Part shown: positions 54,484 to 64,000 of the stretch, piece by piece
Numbering within the stretch: the stretch's first letter is position 1
Layout: each line of letters opens with the position of its first letter
Made by a program: the position numbers and the translations under genes
Notes under the pieces: model-generated
What the model was told of the DNA's origin: nothing
Seen by the model: the letters and a program-made list of their open reading frames with translations, nothing else
Database searches by the model: none
Assembly (NCBI GenBank): GCA_903913215.1
Contig: CAIWKE010000003.1
Location: 412,167-476,166, forward strand
Length of the DNA stretch: 64,000 nucleotides
Direction of reading: 5' to 3'
DNA from: an uncultured Holophagaceae bacterium
Lineage (GTDB): Bacteria > Acidobacteriota > Holophagae > Holophagales > Holophagaceae

Positions 54484-55380
54484 CTAGACAGAGGAAGGAG
54501 ACAGCTTCGCGACCACCAGCGTCCGGTCAGCCCACCGGGTGAGACCTGCCAGCTGGGTGCCATGACCGCACTCCGCCAGGGGGGCTCCCAACTCCCCCAG
54601 TCGGGCCACCACCGCCAGCCAGTCCACGGGCAGGGCCACCGAGGCCAGGCCCTCATCCCAGGCGGCCAGTCCTGTCCCCAGTAAGCGGCCGTCGAAGTGT
54701 GAGATCAGAGGGAAGGCCGGGGCCGCAGGCTGCACGCCAGCCAGGCGGCGGGCGATGGCCGGCAGCAGGGAGGCCATGTGAGGGCCGTGGAGCGGGTGCT
54801 GCACCGGCAGCAGCCCCGCCTTGAGGGCTCCGGGTTCCAGTTCCGTCACCAGGGACGCCAGTCCCTCCCGGGGGCCAGAGACCGTGAACTGGGCCTTGCC
54901 ATTGCGGTTGGAGAGCACCAGTTCCGGCCGTGCCGCCAGCGCCGCGCGAAGGTCCAGCTCCGTGACACCGATGAAGAAGGCCATGCCCATGGGGCGGTCC
55001 ACGAACGCGGCCTCACTGAGGTCTTCCACGGCGTCAAAGAGGTCCAGGGCCGCCTCCAGGGGCACCACCTCCGCCGCCACCAGGGCCGAGTAGGAGCCCA
55101 TGCTGTGCCCCACCGCCGCCACGGGCAGGGCCATGCCCGCCGCCCGGCAGGCCCGGTACACCCCCACGGAGTGGGCCAGCACCACGTAGGGGGCCCGGCG
55201 CTGGCGCCGCAGTTCCTCCAGGGGTCCCTCGGCCATGAGGCGCCGCAGGGGAAGGCCCGTGTGCGCCTCTGCCGCCTCCAGCGTCCTTACCCAGGCCGCC
55301 TGGGTCTCCCAACCCGCGGACATGCCCACGGCTTCGGTGCCCTGGCCGGGGAAGAGGAGAACAGAAGGCGGGAGGCTCAT
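54484..55380 (-). CDS. fabD: Malonyl-CoA:ACP transacylase-like protein
   Basis: 298 residues. FabD motifs are LLFPGQGTEAVGM, the active-site GHSMGSYSALVAA (Ser), and QHPLHGPHMASL (His). It loads malonyl groups on acyl carrier protein for fatty-acid synthesis. The N-terminal part is somewhat divergent from housekeeping FabD and no other fab genes are adjacent, so a paralogue is possible. Divergent from the kinase gene. Confidence 0.82.
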   Translation of the reverse strand: MSLPPSVLLFPGQGTEAVGMSAGWETQAAWVRTLEAAEAHTGLPLRRLMAEGPLEELRRQRRAPYVVLAHSVGVYRACRAAGMALPVAAVGHSMGSYSALVAAEVVPLEAALDLFDAVEDLSEAAFVDRPMGMAFFIGVTELDLRAALAARPELVLSNRNGKAQFTVSGPREGLASLVTELEPGALKAGLLPVQHPLHGPHMASLLPAIARRLAGVQPAAPAFPLISHFDGRLLGTGLAAWDEGLASVALPVDWLAVVARLGELGAPLAECGHGTQLAGLTRWADRTLVVAKLSPSSV

Positions 55381-55411
55381 GGCTCCAGCATAAAGCGGGT
55401 ATCGTGTCCCG

Positions 55412-56410
55412 ATGACTCCCGACCGGCATTGGCAGCAAGTGGCCTGGCACGAGCGCCGCTCCTACTGGGAGCTGCCCGAGGAGGAGCGTCGGGATATCCG
55501 GGACGCCCTGCAGTGGGAGGCCGCCGCCCTGGCCCGCCACGCGGATCGTGCCCTGGAGGACTACGCAAACTTTTCCGGCACCCTGGACGGCCAGCTGGTG
55601 AACGGAGATCTGCTGGCCACCCTGCTACCCACCCTGCGGCGCAATCCCACCCAGGGTTACGAGGCCCTGGAGGATCCCGAGGGCCGCGCCGCCGTGCACC
55701 TGAATGCCCTCGGCAAGCGTCTGCGCGACCGCGCCCTGGCCTATGCCCGGGGCGAGCCGGTGATCATCTTCATGGGCGGCCAGGCAACGGGCAAGACCAC
55801 TGGCGCCCTGGCCCTGGGCCCGGCCTTCGGCGCCGTCTTCGACGCCCCCCATACAGATCCCCAGGGCCTGGACTTCCTGCTCACCCGCATCCGGCGCGGG
55901 GGCTGCAGAGAGGTCCACCTGGCCTACACCGACCGGGCCCCGGAAGGCTCCCTCAAGGCCATGCTGGCCCGCTCCGAGCGGGAGGGCCGCTACGTGCCCC
56001 TGGACCGCATGGCCCGGGCCCACGCCGGGGCCCCCCAGACCTTCCTGGCGCAGGCCCACCGGGTGGGCAAGTATCTCCAGCTCTATCACGTGCGGGTGGA
56101 TGAGGAAGGGCCTGGTCGCATGACCGAGGGTCTGGAGGCCCTAGCAAGTGTACGTACACCCAAAAAACCTGAAGAATCCGTGGTTGCCTATCAGCTCCAG
56201 ACCGCTTACCTTTCTCTGCTAAGGACTCAGACCCATGACCCTCAAGCCTGGTACCCGCGAGATGTCCTCGCCGGACTCAACCGAACCCTCGATGCCTGGC
56301 GCCGAGGCGAAGCCGACCATCTCCTTCGCCGATTTTACGAAGCTCTGGCACCACGAGGTCCCGAAGCTGGTGCAGGCCCACGAGGAACATCGGCTGGAAG
56401 TGCGCCGTAG
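55412..56410 (+). CDS. Zeta-toxin-like P-loop kinase
   Basis: 332 residues as read. A P-loop (VIIFMGGQATGKTTGAL, about residue 124) follows a helical N-terminal region, and the kinase fold continues to about residue 245. Zeta kinases phosphorylate UDP-N-acetylglucosamine or related substrates; specificity is uncertain here. After about 56140 the codon use changes: my hand count of GC at third positions falls to near 40 percent in the last 37 codons, while the overlapping frame is about 84 percent. The C-terminal 85 residues may therefore be read-through rather than native. Confidence 0.78.
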   Translation: MTPDRHWQQVAWHERRSYWELPEEERRDIRDALQWEAAALARHADRALEDYANFSGTLDGQLVNGDLLATLLPTLRRNPTQGYEALEDPEGRAAVHLNALGKRLRDRALAYARGEPVIIFMGGQATGKTTGALALGPAFGAVFDAPHTDPQGLDFLLTRIRRGGCREVHLAYTDRAPEGSLKAMLARSEREGRYVPLDRMARAHAGAPQTFLAQAHRVGKYLQLYHVRVDEEGPGRMTEGLEALASVRTPKKPEESVVAYQLQTAYLSLLRTQTHDPQAWYPRDVLAGLNRTLDAWRRGEADHLLRRFYEALAPRGPEAGAGPRGTSAGSAP

Positions 56411-56426
56411 CCTGGGGCTTGTCTGA
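56235..56426 (+). CDS. Small overlapping ORF, candidate partner of the kinase
   Basis: 63 residues in the +1 frame relative to the kinase ORF, overlapping its tail. Third-position GC is high (about 36 of the last 43 codons by hand count), unlike the kinase frame over the same bases, so this is probably the genuine coding frame. The second half (ISFADFTKLWHHEVPKLVQAHEEHRLEVRR) reads as a helical, charged protein. An ATG at 56262 is an alternative start; no strong SD is seen. A position after a zeta-like kinase raises an antitoxin possibility, unproven. Confidence 0.5.
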   Translation: MTLKPGTREMSSPDSTEPSMPGAEAKPTISFADFTKLWHHEVPKLVQAHEEHRLEVRRSLGLV

Positions 56427-56428
56427 AC

Positions 56429-56496
56429 AACATTCGCTGCGCGAATTTTGTGGGGGAAAGATCTTTTTCTAACAAAATTCGCACAGCGAATTTTGC
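56429..56496. repeat. Pair of related palindromes ATTCGC-N-GCGAAT
   Basis: ACATTCGCTGCGCGAATTTTGT (56430-56451) and ACAAAATTCGCACAGCGAATTTTG (56472-56495) are each palindromic around TTCGC/GCGAA and face each other around AAAGATCTTT. The CGCTGCGCGA core is also in the repeats at 14718 and 15835. It could also serve as a terminator for the two converging genes. Confidence 0.65.
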
Positions 56497-56526
56497 GGGC
56501 CGCACGCTCGCCGGAGTAGGGCGGCC

Positions 56527-56934
56527 CTAATCGCGATAGCCGAGCACCACCAATAAACACGGCCCACCAGCGATGACCGACAGCCCCAACTCTTCAGCCG
56601 CCCGCACCGCTTCGACACTTTCCGCCCCGGGCTGCATCCACACGTGCTTCACGCCGGCGGAGGCGGCGTCGCGGACCACCTGCTCGGTGATGGCGGGGGG
56701 CGTGATGATGGAGATGGCGGGCACGGGCTCGGGCAGGGCGGCGAGGGTCTTGTAGGCCTTCAGGCCCTCCACCTCGGGTTCGCGCGGGTTGATGGGGAAG
56801 ACCTTCCGGCCGTGCTGCTGATAGCAGCGCAACACCTTGTTGCCGTACTTCTCGCGCAGAGTGCTGGCCCCCACCACCGCAAAGGCCCCCTGGGCCAGGA
56901 ACGTCTCCACCTTCTGCTGCACCGTCGCACCCAT
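56527..56934 (-). CDS. CoA-binding domain protein (YccU-like)
   Basis: 135 residues. Rossmann-type CoA-binding family: AFAVVGASTLREKYGNKVLRCYQ, KVFPINPREPEVEG, ISIITPPAITEQVV, VWMQPGAES and the C-terminal Cys region (VIAGGPCLLV). These small proteins bind CoA or NAD-like ligands; the biochemical role is unclear. Confidence 0.88.
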   Translation of the reverse strand: MGATVQQKVETFLAQGAFAVVGASTLREKYGNKVLRCYQQHGRKVFPINPREPEVEGLKAYKTLAALPEPVPAISIITPPAITEQVVRDAASAGVKHVWMQPGAESVEAVRAAEELGLSVIAGGPCLLVVLGYRD

Positions 56935-56991
56935 GGTTGCGCCTCCCCGTCATTGAACCGAAATTTCATATTAATGGAAACAAGGAAAACT

Positions 56992-57060
56992 GATCACCAC
57001 CAAGGCACCAAGGCACCAAGAAAAGCTTTCGCAGTTCTTGGTGTCTTGGTGCCTTGGTGG
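56992..57060. repeat. Intergenic arm-repeat hairpin, copy H
   Basis: ACTGATCACCACCAAGG followed by CACCAAGG units on the left, CTTGGTGTCTTGGTGCCTTGGTGG on the right. Arms are complementary over more than 20 bases. Between the CoA-binding gene start and the histidine kinase end, both minus strand. Confidence 0.88.
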
Positions 57061-57096
57061 TTCATCTGTTTTTGGTTTAGCAATCAAGCCCAAGGT

Positions 57097-60000
57097 TCAA
57101 AGCCCCAGGGGCGGGAAGTGGCAGCGCAGGACGAGGCCGCCGCTGGGGCCATTGAAGAGATGGAAGCCTGCTCGGTGGCTGGCCAGGAGGCCTACGGTGG
57201 CGGCCAAGCCAAGGCCCCTGCCGGGAGCCTTGGTCGTGAAGAAGGGGTCGCAAATGCGCTCGAGGATGTCCACGGGCACGCCAGGGCCCTCGTCGGCGAT
57301 CTCCAGGCACACGGAGGCCGGAAGCTCCGGCAGGGCCAGGGGCCAGAGACCCGACTGGGGATGGCGCCGCTCGTCCCCGAAGGCCACATGGAGGCGAATG
57401 AAGATGCGGCCCGGATTGTCCCCCATGGCCTCCATCGAGTTCTCCAGCATGGCCTCCAGCACTTGCTTCAGTTTCTCCACCTGGAGGCTCACGCGCGGGG
57501 TGGGCTCGATCTCCAGTTCCAGGCGGTGCGTGCCACCCAGTTTCTCCTGCAGGGCCGGTCGTAGCCCCTGGATTACCGCCCCGAGGTCCACCTCCTCCAT
57601 GCGGAAGAGCCCTCCCCGGGAGAAATCCAGCATCTTCCAGGAGAGCTTCACCGCCCGCTGGAGCACCCCCTGGGCCAGGTGCACGCTGTTCTGGATTCGC
57701 TCATCCCCTCTGGCCTGGAGCCAGGCCAGGTCCAGGAAGCCCTGAAGGGCCTGGAACAGGTTGTTGAAGTCGTGGGCCACACCGCCAGCCATCAGCACCA
57801 GGCTTTCGGCCTTCCGGGCCTGGAGCTTCGTCTCCTGAGCCAGCTCCCGCTCGCTGAGGTCCCGGACCATGGCGAGGAACTGCCGGGGCTCCTCCTGCAA
57901 CAGGCCCAGGTGGACCTCCACGGGGAAGCGGGCCCCACTTTTGCGCTGGTGCGTGGTGAGGAGGGTGACCATTTCAGCAGGCTTCAATCCCTGCCAAAGG
58001 GGCTTGCCTCGCTGCCCCGCGTAATCCTGGTCCAGGTCCATGACGTCCATGGATAATAGTTCCTCCGGGGCATAGCCGGTCATCTCGGAGGCCATGGGAT
58101 TGCAGAGCAGGAAACGGCCCACCTCGTCGTGCAGGTAGATGGCGTCCGTAGCCCGCTCCACCACCTGGCGGAAGCGCTGCTCACTCGCCTGCATGGCGCG
58201 CTCCAAGGCCAACTTGGCCGTGACGTCGCGCAAAACCGTAAGGACGTAGCGCTCCCCCTCCAACTCCAGGGACCGGCAGTGCAGTTCCCCCAGGAAGCGC
58301 GTGCCATCCTTGCGGAGCAATTCCAGGGTGGTGAGTGGCAGGATCTCTCCCTGGCTGAGGTGCTCCGAAAAGGTCCCCCGCTCCTCGGGGTGGACATAAA
58401 GCCCCAGTTCCTCGGAGGTGCGCCCCAGGGCCTCGGCACGGGAGTAGCCGAACTGGGCCTCCCAGGCACGGTTCAGGTGCTGGTAGGTGCCGTCCGCGAA
58501 GCGCATCAGGGTGACCGCATCCGGGGACAGCTCCACCAGGGCCATGAAGCGGGCCTGGCTGGCCTGGAGCGCCGCCTCGTGATTCACCTGCTCCGTGATA
58601 TCGATATGGGTGCCGATCATGCGGATCAGTCGGCCCTGGGGATCCCAGGCCACGCCCAGGCCCCGGGACTCGATCCAGATGTAGGCGCCATCCTTGCGCC
58701 GGAGGCGGAACCGGAGCTGGTAGACGCTGGACTGGCCCTTCTGGTAGGCCTCCATGGCCTGAAGCACGCTCCGCTGGTCCTCGGGGTGGATGCGTCCCAA
58801 CCAGTCGGCAACCTCCGTCCCCAGGTCGTCATCAGGCCCATAGCCCAGCATGGTCTTGTAGCGGTCATTGTAGTGTTCGCCGGTTCCCACCCGACTCGGC
58901 TCGGCGCTCCAATCCCAGACCCCGGCCTTGGCCCCTTCCAGGGCGAACTTGCAGCGGGTCTCGCTGGTCCGCAGGGCCTCGTCCTGAGCCCTGGCCTGGC
59001 TGATGTCCTCCACGATGGCCAGGTGCCGTCGGGGCTGCCCCACGGGGCTGGGTAGGGTCTTGAGGCTGATCCTGGCCCAGATCTCGTGGCCATCGGCATG
59101 GAGGTAGCGCTTTTCCTTGGTGACCTCGGTCTGGAGACCGTCCGCCAGGGCCTGGACGGAGCCGGTGTCCGCCTCCACATGGGCCGGATGGGTGACGCTC
59201 TGGAAGGTGCGGGCCTCCAGATCCTCCACCGTGCGGCCCAGAATCTCCCCCAGGCGGGGATTCACGGACAGGAAGCGGCCCGTGTCGCTCTCCACGATGG
59301 CCATGCCGCAGGGGGCCTTCTCAAAAAAGGCCCGGAAACGGGCCTCGGTGGCCAGCAGTTCCTCGCCCCGTCGATCCGCCAAGCGCCAGGCCAGGCGTTC
59401 GGCCCGTACCATGTGCAGTAGGAGCAGGCCCAGGGCCAGAGAGCCCAGGCCTCCCCACATCAGCACCTCCCAGGGACGGCGGGATCCTTCCGGGGCCAGG
59501 AAGGAGGGCCGGGGCTTGATGACCATGGTCCAGAGGCGGCCCCCAAGCTCCAGGTGGCGGACCTGCTGGTAACGTCCAGTGTTCCTGGACGTGCCCGAGT
59601 CCGCATCGAAGAGGAGCGCCGAGGGTACCAGGGCGCTGCCGTCGTAGAGATCCAGATCCGCATCCCGAAGCTCAACCTTCAGGACGGCACCGACCATATC
59701 CTCCATGCGGAAGGCATAGTCGACCCAGCCCTGGAGGGCCTGACGGCGCTGGGCCACGGTGGCCGTGGGCGCCCCTTCGCGGTAGACAGGCACCAGCAGG
59801 AGTGCCCCCGCCTGCACATCGGTTTGGGTCTCCTGGTAGAGCGTGAGCTTGCCCGTGAGGGTGGCCTCGCCCGTGTCCCGGGCCTGAGCCAGGGCCTCCC
59901 GGCGCAGGGGCTCGGACCACAGATCTTTCCCGAGGGCCCGGCGGTTACGGGCGTCCATGGGCTCCAGATACACCACCGGAGCCGCGCCCATAGAGTCCCT

Positions 60001-60474
60001 GGGCAGGTCGCCCCCGGCCGTCACCTCATAGTCGGGGAAGCCCTCCCGCCGCACCTGGGCCACGTGGGCTGGCAGGGCACCCAGGGGAACCCACTGGACG
60101 AAACCCATGGCCTGGATGCCCGGATAGGTGGCGCCCAGGTGGTACCGTTCGACGTAGGCCTGCCACTCCTGACGGCTGGGCAGGCTTCCCCGTGCCATGT
60201 AACCCGCCGCCCCCTGGAGCATCTCGCTCAACCCCGTCAGGCGGCCCTTGATCCGGCCCTCCACGGCCTCGCCCAGGGCCTGGCTGCGCGCCTCGCTGCG
60301 CTGCCGATCCGCCTGGCGAACCAGGAACCAGAGCCCCAGGGTCAAGGCGAGGACACAGCCCATGGCCACCCAGACCAGCAACTGGGGCAGCGGCCGCCGA
60401 AGGGATCCTTGGACCTTGAATGGGGGGGCCATGCGGGCCTCGAAGAGCGCAGGAAAATTCTGCGCCACCGGCAT
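57097..60474 (-). CDS. CHASE-PAS hybrid-type sensor histidine kinase (four PAS domains)
   Basis: 1125 residues. TM1 at about 31-53, a periplasmic CHASE domain (about 80-300), TM2 at about 342-360, then four PAS/PAC units (starting near 377, 505, 640 and 765), HisKA with phospho-His in GGVAHDFNNL (about 893), and HATPase with N-box MLENSMEAM and G-boxes DEGPGVP and GRGLGLAATVG. It senses an external signal and phosphorylates a regulator not encoded next to it. CHASE ligands include small organic molecules, the one here unknown. An ATG at 60432 is an alternative start. Confidence 0.92.
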   Translation of the reverse strand: MPVAQNFPALFEARMAPPFKVQGSLRRPLPQLLVWVAMGCVLALTLGLWFLVRQADRQRSEARSQALGEAVEGRIKGRLTGLSEMLQGAAGYMARGSLPSRQEWQAYVERYHLGATYPGIQAMGFVQWVPLGALPAHVAQVRREGFPDYEVTAGGDLPRDSMGAAPVVYLEPMDARNRRALGKDLWSEPLRREALAQARDTGEATLTGKLTLYQETQTDVQAGALLLVPVYREGAPTATVAQRRQALQGWVDYAFRMEDMVGAVLKVELRDADLDLYDGSALVPSALLFDADSGTSRNTGRYQQVRHLELGGRLWTMVIKPRPSFLAPEGSRRPWEVLMWGGLGSLALGLLLLHMVRAERLAWRLADRRGEELLATEARFRAFFEKAPCGMAIVESDTGRFLSVNPRLGEILGRTVEDLEARTFQSVTHPAHVEADTGSVQALADGLQTEVTKEKRYLHADGHEIWARISLKTLPSPVGQPRRHLAIVEDISQARAQDEALRTSETRCKFALEGAKAGVWDWSAEPSRVGTGEHYNDRYKTMLGYGPDDDLGTEVADWLGRIHPEDQRSVLQAMEAYQKGQSSVYQLRFRLRRKDGAYIWIESRGLGVAWDPQGRLIRMIGTHIDITEQVNHEAALQASQARFMALVELSPDAVTLMRFADGTYQHLNRAWEAQFGYSRAEALGRTSEELGLYVHPEERGTFSEHLSQGEILPLTTLELLRKDGTRFLGELHCRSLELEGERYVLTVLRDVTAKLALERAMQASEQRFRQVVERATDAIYLHDEVGRFLLCNPMASEMTGYAPEELLSMDVMDLDQDYAGQRGKPLWQGLKPAEMVTLLTTHQRKSGARFPVEVHLGLLQEEPRQFLAMVRDLSERELAQETKLQARKAESLVLMAGGVAHDFNNLFQALQGFLDLAWLQARGDERIQNSVHLAQGVLQRAVKLSWKMLDFSRGGLFRMEEVDLGAVIQGLRPALQEKLGGTHRLELEIEPTPRVSLQVEKLKQVLEAMLENSMEAMGDNPGRIFIRLHVAFGDERRHPQSGLWPLALPELPASVCLEIADEGPGVPVDILERICDPFFTTKAPGRGLGLAATVGLLASHRAGFHLFNGPSGGLVLRCHFPPLGL

Positions 60475-60599
60475 CCTAAACCCGAAACCTTCCCATAAAC
60501 ACGATATTTAGGTCTTTTTTCTACCTACGTGCCCACGAGATCCAGCCATGAAAGGACCTCCGCTGTTGGCGCGACCGGCCCTGCCCTGAGCAAAAGCAC

Positions 60600-63500
60600 C
60601 TAGGCCAGCGACTGGATCGCCCGGACTTTCATCTCGCCGCGCAGGGTCTCCACGGCCTCGCAGGCGGCCAGCGCCGCGCTGAAGTTCGTGAGGCAGGGGA
60701 TCTTCAGGCGCAGGGCCTCCTTGCGGATGGCGCCCTCGTCGAAGAAGGCGGCCCGGCCCAGGGGGGAGTTGATGACCCACTGGATCTCGCCGTTCTTCAT
60801 CAAGTCCACGGCGTTGGGACGGCCCTCGTTCACCTTGTAGATGCGGCGCACATTGAGGCCCACGGCGTCCAGGGTGCGCGCGGTGCCCTCCGTGGCGCAG
60901 ATGCCGAAGCCCAGGGCCACCAGCTTCTGGGCCAGCTCCGGCAGGCGGGGCTTGTCCGCATCGTTGACGGTGATGAAGACCGTGCCGCTGAGGGGCAGCG
61001 GGATGCCCGCCGCCAGCAGGGCCTTGGCGTAGGCCTCGCCAAAACTGTCGCCGATGCCCATGACCTCGCCGGTGCTCTTCATTTCAGGGCCCAGCACCGG
61101 ATCCACACCCGGGAACTTGGCGAAGGGGAAGACCACGCCCTTGACTGACACGGCCCGCGCTACTCCATCCGTAACGCCCTGCTGCTTGAGGCTCTGCCCC
61201 AGGCCGATGCGGGCCGCCACGCCCGCCCAGTCCACACCCGTGGCCTTGCTCACGAAGGGCACCGTGCGGCTGGCCCGGGGGTTGGCCTCCAGGCAGTAGG
61301 CGATGCCATCCTTCACGGCGAACTGCAGGTTCATGAGACCGCGCACGCCCAGGTCCAGGGCCAGGCGGCGGCTGTAGCCGCGCACGGTCTCCAGGATCTC
61401 CTCGGGCACGCCCAGGGCGGGGATCACGGCGTAGCTATCCCCGCTGTGGATGCCCGCTTCCTCGATGTGGGCCAGGAGGCCCGCCACCACCACCTGCTCG
61501 CCGTCGCAGAGTACGTCGATGTCCAGCTCCTGGGCCCCATCCAGGAAGCGATCCAGGAGGATGGGCTGGTCGTTGCTCACGGCCACCGCCTCCCGCATGT
61601 ATTTCTCGAGGCCCGCGTCATCGAAAACCACGGCCATGGCGCGGCCCCCCAGCACAAAGCTGGGCCGCACCATCACCGGATACGAAAGGCGCTGGGCCAC
61701 GTCCCGGGCCTGGTCCAGGCTGGTGGCCATGCCCCAGGCCGGGGCGGGGATATCCAGGCGCTTGAGGGCCTGGCCGAAGCGCTCGCGGTCCTCGGCGTCG
61801 AGGATGGCATTCAAAGGTGTGCCCAGCAGGGGCACGCCCGCAGCGTGCAGGGGCGAAGCCAGCTTCAGGGGCGTCTGGCCGCCGAACTGCGCGAAGACAC
61901 CGAGCAGCTTGCCCCCCTTCCCTTCCCGGTCCACCACAGCCTTCACGTGCTCGAAGGTGAGAGGCTCGAAGTAGAGGCGGTCGCTGGTGTCGAAGTCGGT
62001 GCTGACGGTCTCGGGGTTGCAGTTGATGAGAATGGCCTCCACGCCGCTGGCGCGGATGGCCTCCACGGCCTGGACACAGCAGCAGTCGAACTCCACGCCC
62101 TGGCCGATGCGGTTGGGGCCGCTGCCCAGCACGATGGCCTTGGGCCGGTCCGTGGGGGGCGCTTCGCCCCCATCCACGTTGGCGCCGTATTCCCAGGTTC
62201 CGTAGAGGTAGGGTGTCTCCGCCTGGAACTCGCCGGCGCAGGTGTCCACCCGCTTGTAGGTGGGGTTCAGACCCAGGTCTGCCCGACGGGCGGCCACCTC
62301 GGCCTCGGTGCCGGAGCAGAACACGGCAATCTGGTTGTCCGCAAAACCCGCGCGCTTGGCCTTCTCCAGCAGATCTTCAGGCAGGCGATCCACGGGGAAG
62401 CTGCGAAGACGGCCCTCCAGCACCACGATCTCCTCGATCTCCCGCAGGAACCAGGGCGTGATCTTGGTGTGGCGGTGCAGTTCCTCCACGCTGTGCCCGG
62501 CCTTGAGGGCGTGATAGACCCAGAAGAGGCGCTGGGGCCCGGGGATCGAAAGATGCTCCTTGAGGCGGCCCAGGTCCAGCTTGCCCTCCAGGGCGCCGGA
62601 GATCCCGCGGTGGCCTTCCTCCAGCGAGCGCACGGCCTTCTGCAGGGCCTCCTGGAAGCTGCGGCCCAGACTCATGACCTCGCCCACGCTCTTCATCTGC
62701 GTGCCCAGCACCTGGTCCGCCTGGGGGAACTTCTCGAAGGTGAAGCGGGGGATCTTCACCACCACGTAGTCCAGCACCGGCTCGAAGGCGGCCTTGGTCA
62801 TGCGGGTGATGGCATTGGGCAGTTCCCAGAGCCGGTAGCCGATGGCCAGCTTGGTGGCCACCCAGGCGATGGGAAAGCCTGTGGCCTTCGAGGCCAGAGC
62901 GGAGCTGCGGCTCACGCGGGGGTTCATCTCGATGACGATGATGCGGCTGGTCTCGGGCTCCAGGGCGAACTGGATGTTGGACCCGCCGGTCTCCACGCCC
63001 ACGGCGCGGATGACCGCCAGGGCCGCATCGCGCATCTTCTGATATTCAGGATCCGTGAGGGTGAGGGCCGGGGCCACGGTGATGCTGTCGCCGGTGTGGA
63101 CGCCCATGGGGTCAAAGTTTTCGATGGAGCAGATGACCTCGACGTTGTCGTCCAGGTCGCGCACCACCTCCAGCTCGAACTCCTTCCAGCCCAGGATGCT
63201 CTCCTCGATGAGGATCTGCTTGGTGGGGCTCAGGTCTAGGCCCCGGGCGATGATGGTCTCGAACTCCTCGACGTTGTAGGCGATGCCGCCGCCGCTGCCC
63301 CCCAGGGTGAAGCTGGGCCGGCAGATGGCGGGAAAGCCCGTGAGCTTGAGCAGGTCCCGGGCCTCGGCCAGGTTGTGGGCGAAGCCGCCCCGGCAGGTCT
63401 CCAGGCCCAGGTCGTCCATGAGGGCCTTGAAGAGCTGACGATCCTCGCCGCGCTTGATGGCCTCGGGCTGGGCCCCGATGAGCTGCACGCCGGTGCGGGC

Positions 63501-63824
63501 CAGGAGCCCGCTCTCATGGGCCTCCATGGCCAGGTTGAGGGCCGTCTGGCCGCCCACCGTGGGCAGGATGGCATCGGGCTTCTCGGCCTCCAGCACCTTC
63601 TCCAGCACCGCGAGGGTGAGCGGCTCGATGTAGGTGGCGTCGGCGCGGCCCGGGTCCGTCATGATCGACGCCGGGTTGGAGTTCAGCAGGATGGTGCGGA
63701 TGCCTTCTTCGCGAAGGGCCTTCAGGGCCTGGGTGCCCGAGTAGTCGAACTCACAGGCCTGCCCGATCTGGATCGGCCCCGACCCGATCAGGAGGACCTT
63801 TTTGATGTCGGTCCGCTTGGGCAT
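60600..63824 (-). CDS. carB: Carbamoyl-phosphate synthase large subunit
   Basis: 1074 residues, full length. Two ATP-grasp halves: first with [40 protein letters not shown] and [20 protein letters not shown]; second with [29 protein letters not shown] and [19 protein letters not shown]. The C-terminal MGS-like domain (about 930-1074) is the allosteric part. It makes carbamoyl phosphate for pyrimidines and arginine. Starts 5 bases after the carA stop. Confidence 0.97.
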   Translation of the reverse strand: MPKRTDIKKVLLIGSGPIQIGQACEFDYSGTQALKALREEGIRTILLNSNPASIMTDPGRADATYIEPLTLAVLEKVLEAEKPDAILPTVGGQTALNLAMEAHESGLLARTGVQLIGAQPEAIKRGEDRQLFKALMDDLGLETCRGGFAHNLAEARDLLKLTGFPAICRPSFTLGGSGGGIAYNVEEFETIIARGLDLSPTKQILIEESILGWKEFELEVVRDLDDNVEVICSIENFDPMGVHTGDSITVAPALTLTDPEYQKMRDAALAVIRAVGVETGGSNIQFALEPETSRIIVIEMNPRVSRSSALASKATGFPIAWVATKLAIGYRLWELPNAITRMTKAAFEPVLDYVVVKIPRFTFEKFPQADQVLGTQMKSVGEVMSLGRSFQEALQKAVRSLEEGHRGISGALEGKLDLGRLKEHLSIPGPQRLFWVYHALKAGHSVEELHRHTKITPWFLREIEEIVVLEGRLRSFPVDRLPEDLLEKAKRAGFADNQIAVFCSGTEAEVAARRADLGLNPTYKRVDTCAGEFQAETPYLYGTWEYGANVDGGEAPPTDRPKAIVLGSGPNRIGQGVEFDCCCVQAVEAIRASGVEAILINCNPETVSTDFDTSDRLYFEPLTFEHVKAVVDREGKGGKLLGVFAQFGGQTPLKLASPLHAAGVPLLGTPLNAILDAEDRERFGQALKRLDIPAPAWGMATSLDQARDVAQRLSYPVMVRPSFVLGGRAMAVVFDDAGLEKYMREAVAVSNDQPILLDRFLDGAQELDIDVLCDGEQVVVAGLLAHIEEAGIHSGDSYAVIPALGVPEEILETVRGYSRRLALDLGVRGLMNLQFAVKDGIAYCLEANPRASRTVPFVSKATGVDWAGVAARIGLGQSLKQQGVTDGVARAVSVKGVVFPFAKFPGVDPVLGPEMKSTGEVMGIGDSFGEAYAKALLAAGIPLPLSGTVFITVNDADKPRLPELAQKLVALGFGICATEGTARTLDAVGLNVRRIYKVNEGRPNAVDLMKNGEIQWVINSPLGRAAFFDEGAIRKEALRLKIPCLTNFSAALAACEAVETLRGEMKVRAIQSLA

Positions 63825-63829
63825 GGTGT

Positions 63830-64000
63830 TCAGAGCCTCCGGAACATTGCATCAAAGAAGTGTGATTCCGTGTCCCGCGGTCCCCCATGGGCCTCGGGAT
63901 GGAACTGTACCGTGGTCAGACGGAGATTGGGATTCTCAAACCCTTCGACCGTGCCTTGGCGCGTTTGGCACGCATACCAGTAATCGCAAAGCGGTGTGCC
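63830..64000 (-). CDS. carA: Carbamoyl-phosphate synthase small subunit, 3' end only
   Basis: The last 56 codons of carA run off the right edge. The glutamine-amidotransferase His-Glu pair is present in [20 protein letters not shown], followed by a stop 5 bases before carB. The rest lies outside the window. Confidence 0.92.
   Translation of the reverse strand, partial: GTPLCDYWYACQTRQGTVEGFENPNLRLTTVQFHPEAHGGPRDTESHFFDAMFRRL

Overview
The window is GC-rich DNA (third codon positions mostly G or C) from a Gram-negative bacterium, shown by a TonB/ExbBD-type system, an outer-membrane porin, a lipoprotein and SecDF-YajC. The gene set (tungsten aldehyde oxidoreductase operon, PilZ, HD-GYP and multi-PAS proteins, FadN-type beta-oxidation protein, POT peptide transporter) would fit Acidobacteriota of the Holophaga/Geothrix kind. 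That placement is inference, because no rRNA is present. I count 45 solid protein genes, including two cut by the window edges, plus a few doubtful small ORFs. I see no tRNA, rRNA, CRISPR array, prophage or recognisable transposase.

Layout. 1-5.2 kb: PilZ-receiver protein (5' end missing), tex, a lipoprotein and lepB. 5.4-8 kb: a SnoaL-like protein, an S1/P1-type nuclease and a small alpha/beta-barrel protein. 7.6-12.8 kb (minus): an operon of M28 peptidase, aroB, a TPR protein and a small protein. 12.9-18.6 kb (plus): MsbA-like ABC exporter, retropepsin-like protease, a ThiE-shikimate kinase fusion, a phosphoesterase and a PilZ protein. 18.7-22.9 kb (minus): an AOR operon (ferredoxin-like subunit, tungsten AOR, FAD oxidoreductase, MoaD/ThiS-like protein and an unknown small gene). 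23-25.7 kb: a POT transporter divergent from an ArnD-like deformylase. 25.8-30.2 kb (minus): tgt-yajC-secDF. 30.4-33.2 kb (plus): tonB-exbB-exbD-exbD behind a leader holding a terminator hairpin. 33.2-37.5 kb: EamA permease, DUF512 radical SAM protein and a secreted beta-helix protein. 37.7-43.6 kb (minus): EF-G-like GTPase and fadA-fadN. 43.8-48.4 kb (plus): MoxR ATPase and a NitT/TauT-like ABC transporter. 48.6-55.4 kb (minus): porin, EamA permease, dacB, prepilin-like protein, HD-GYP protein and FabD-like transacylase. 55.4-64 kb: a zeta-like kinase with a small overlapping ORF, CoA-binding protein, CHASE-PAS histidine kinase, carB and the 3' end of carA.

The most unusual feature is between the genes. 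At least eight intergenic spacers carry imperfect hairpins whose arms are built from 8-9 nt tandem units (CACCAAGR, CGCCAAGN, CGAAGACT, CACAAAGAA and others). The arm sequence differs from copy to copy but the two arms still pair within each copy, and five copies share an ACTGATC boundary. Other small palindrome families lie in the spacers too, one flanking the protease gene on both sides. Further points are the ThiE-AroK fusion, the attenuator-like hairpin before tonB, an EF-G paralogue lacking the catalytic histidine, and a small ORF overlapping the tail of a zeta-like kinase whose codon use argues that it, rather than the kinase tail, is the coding frame.
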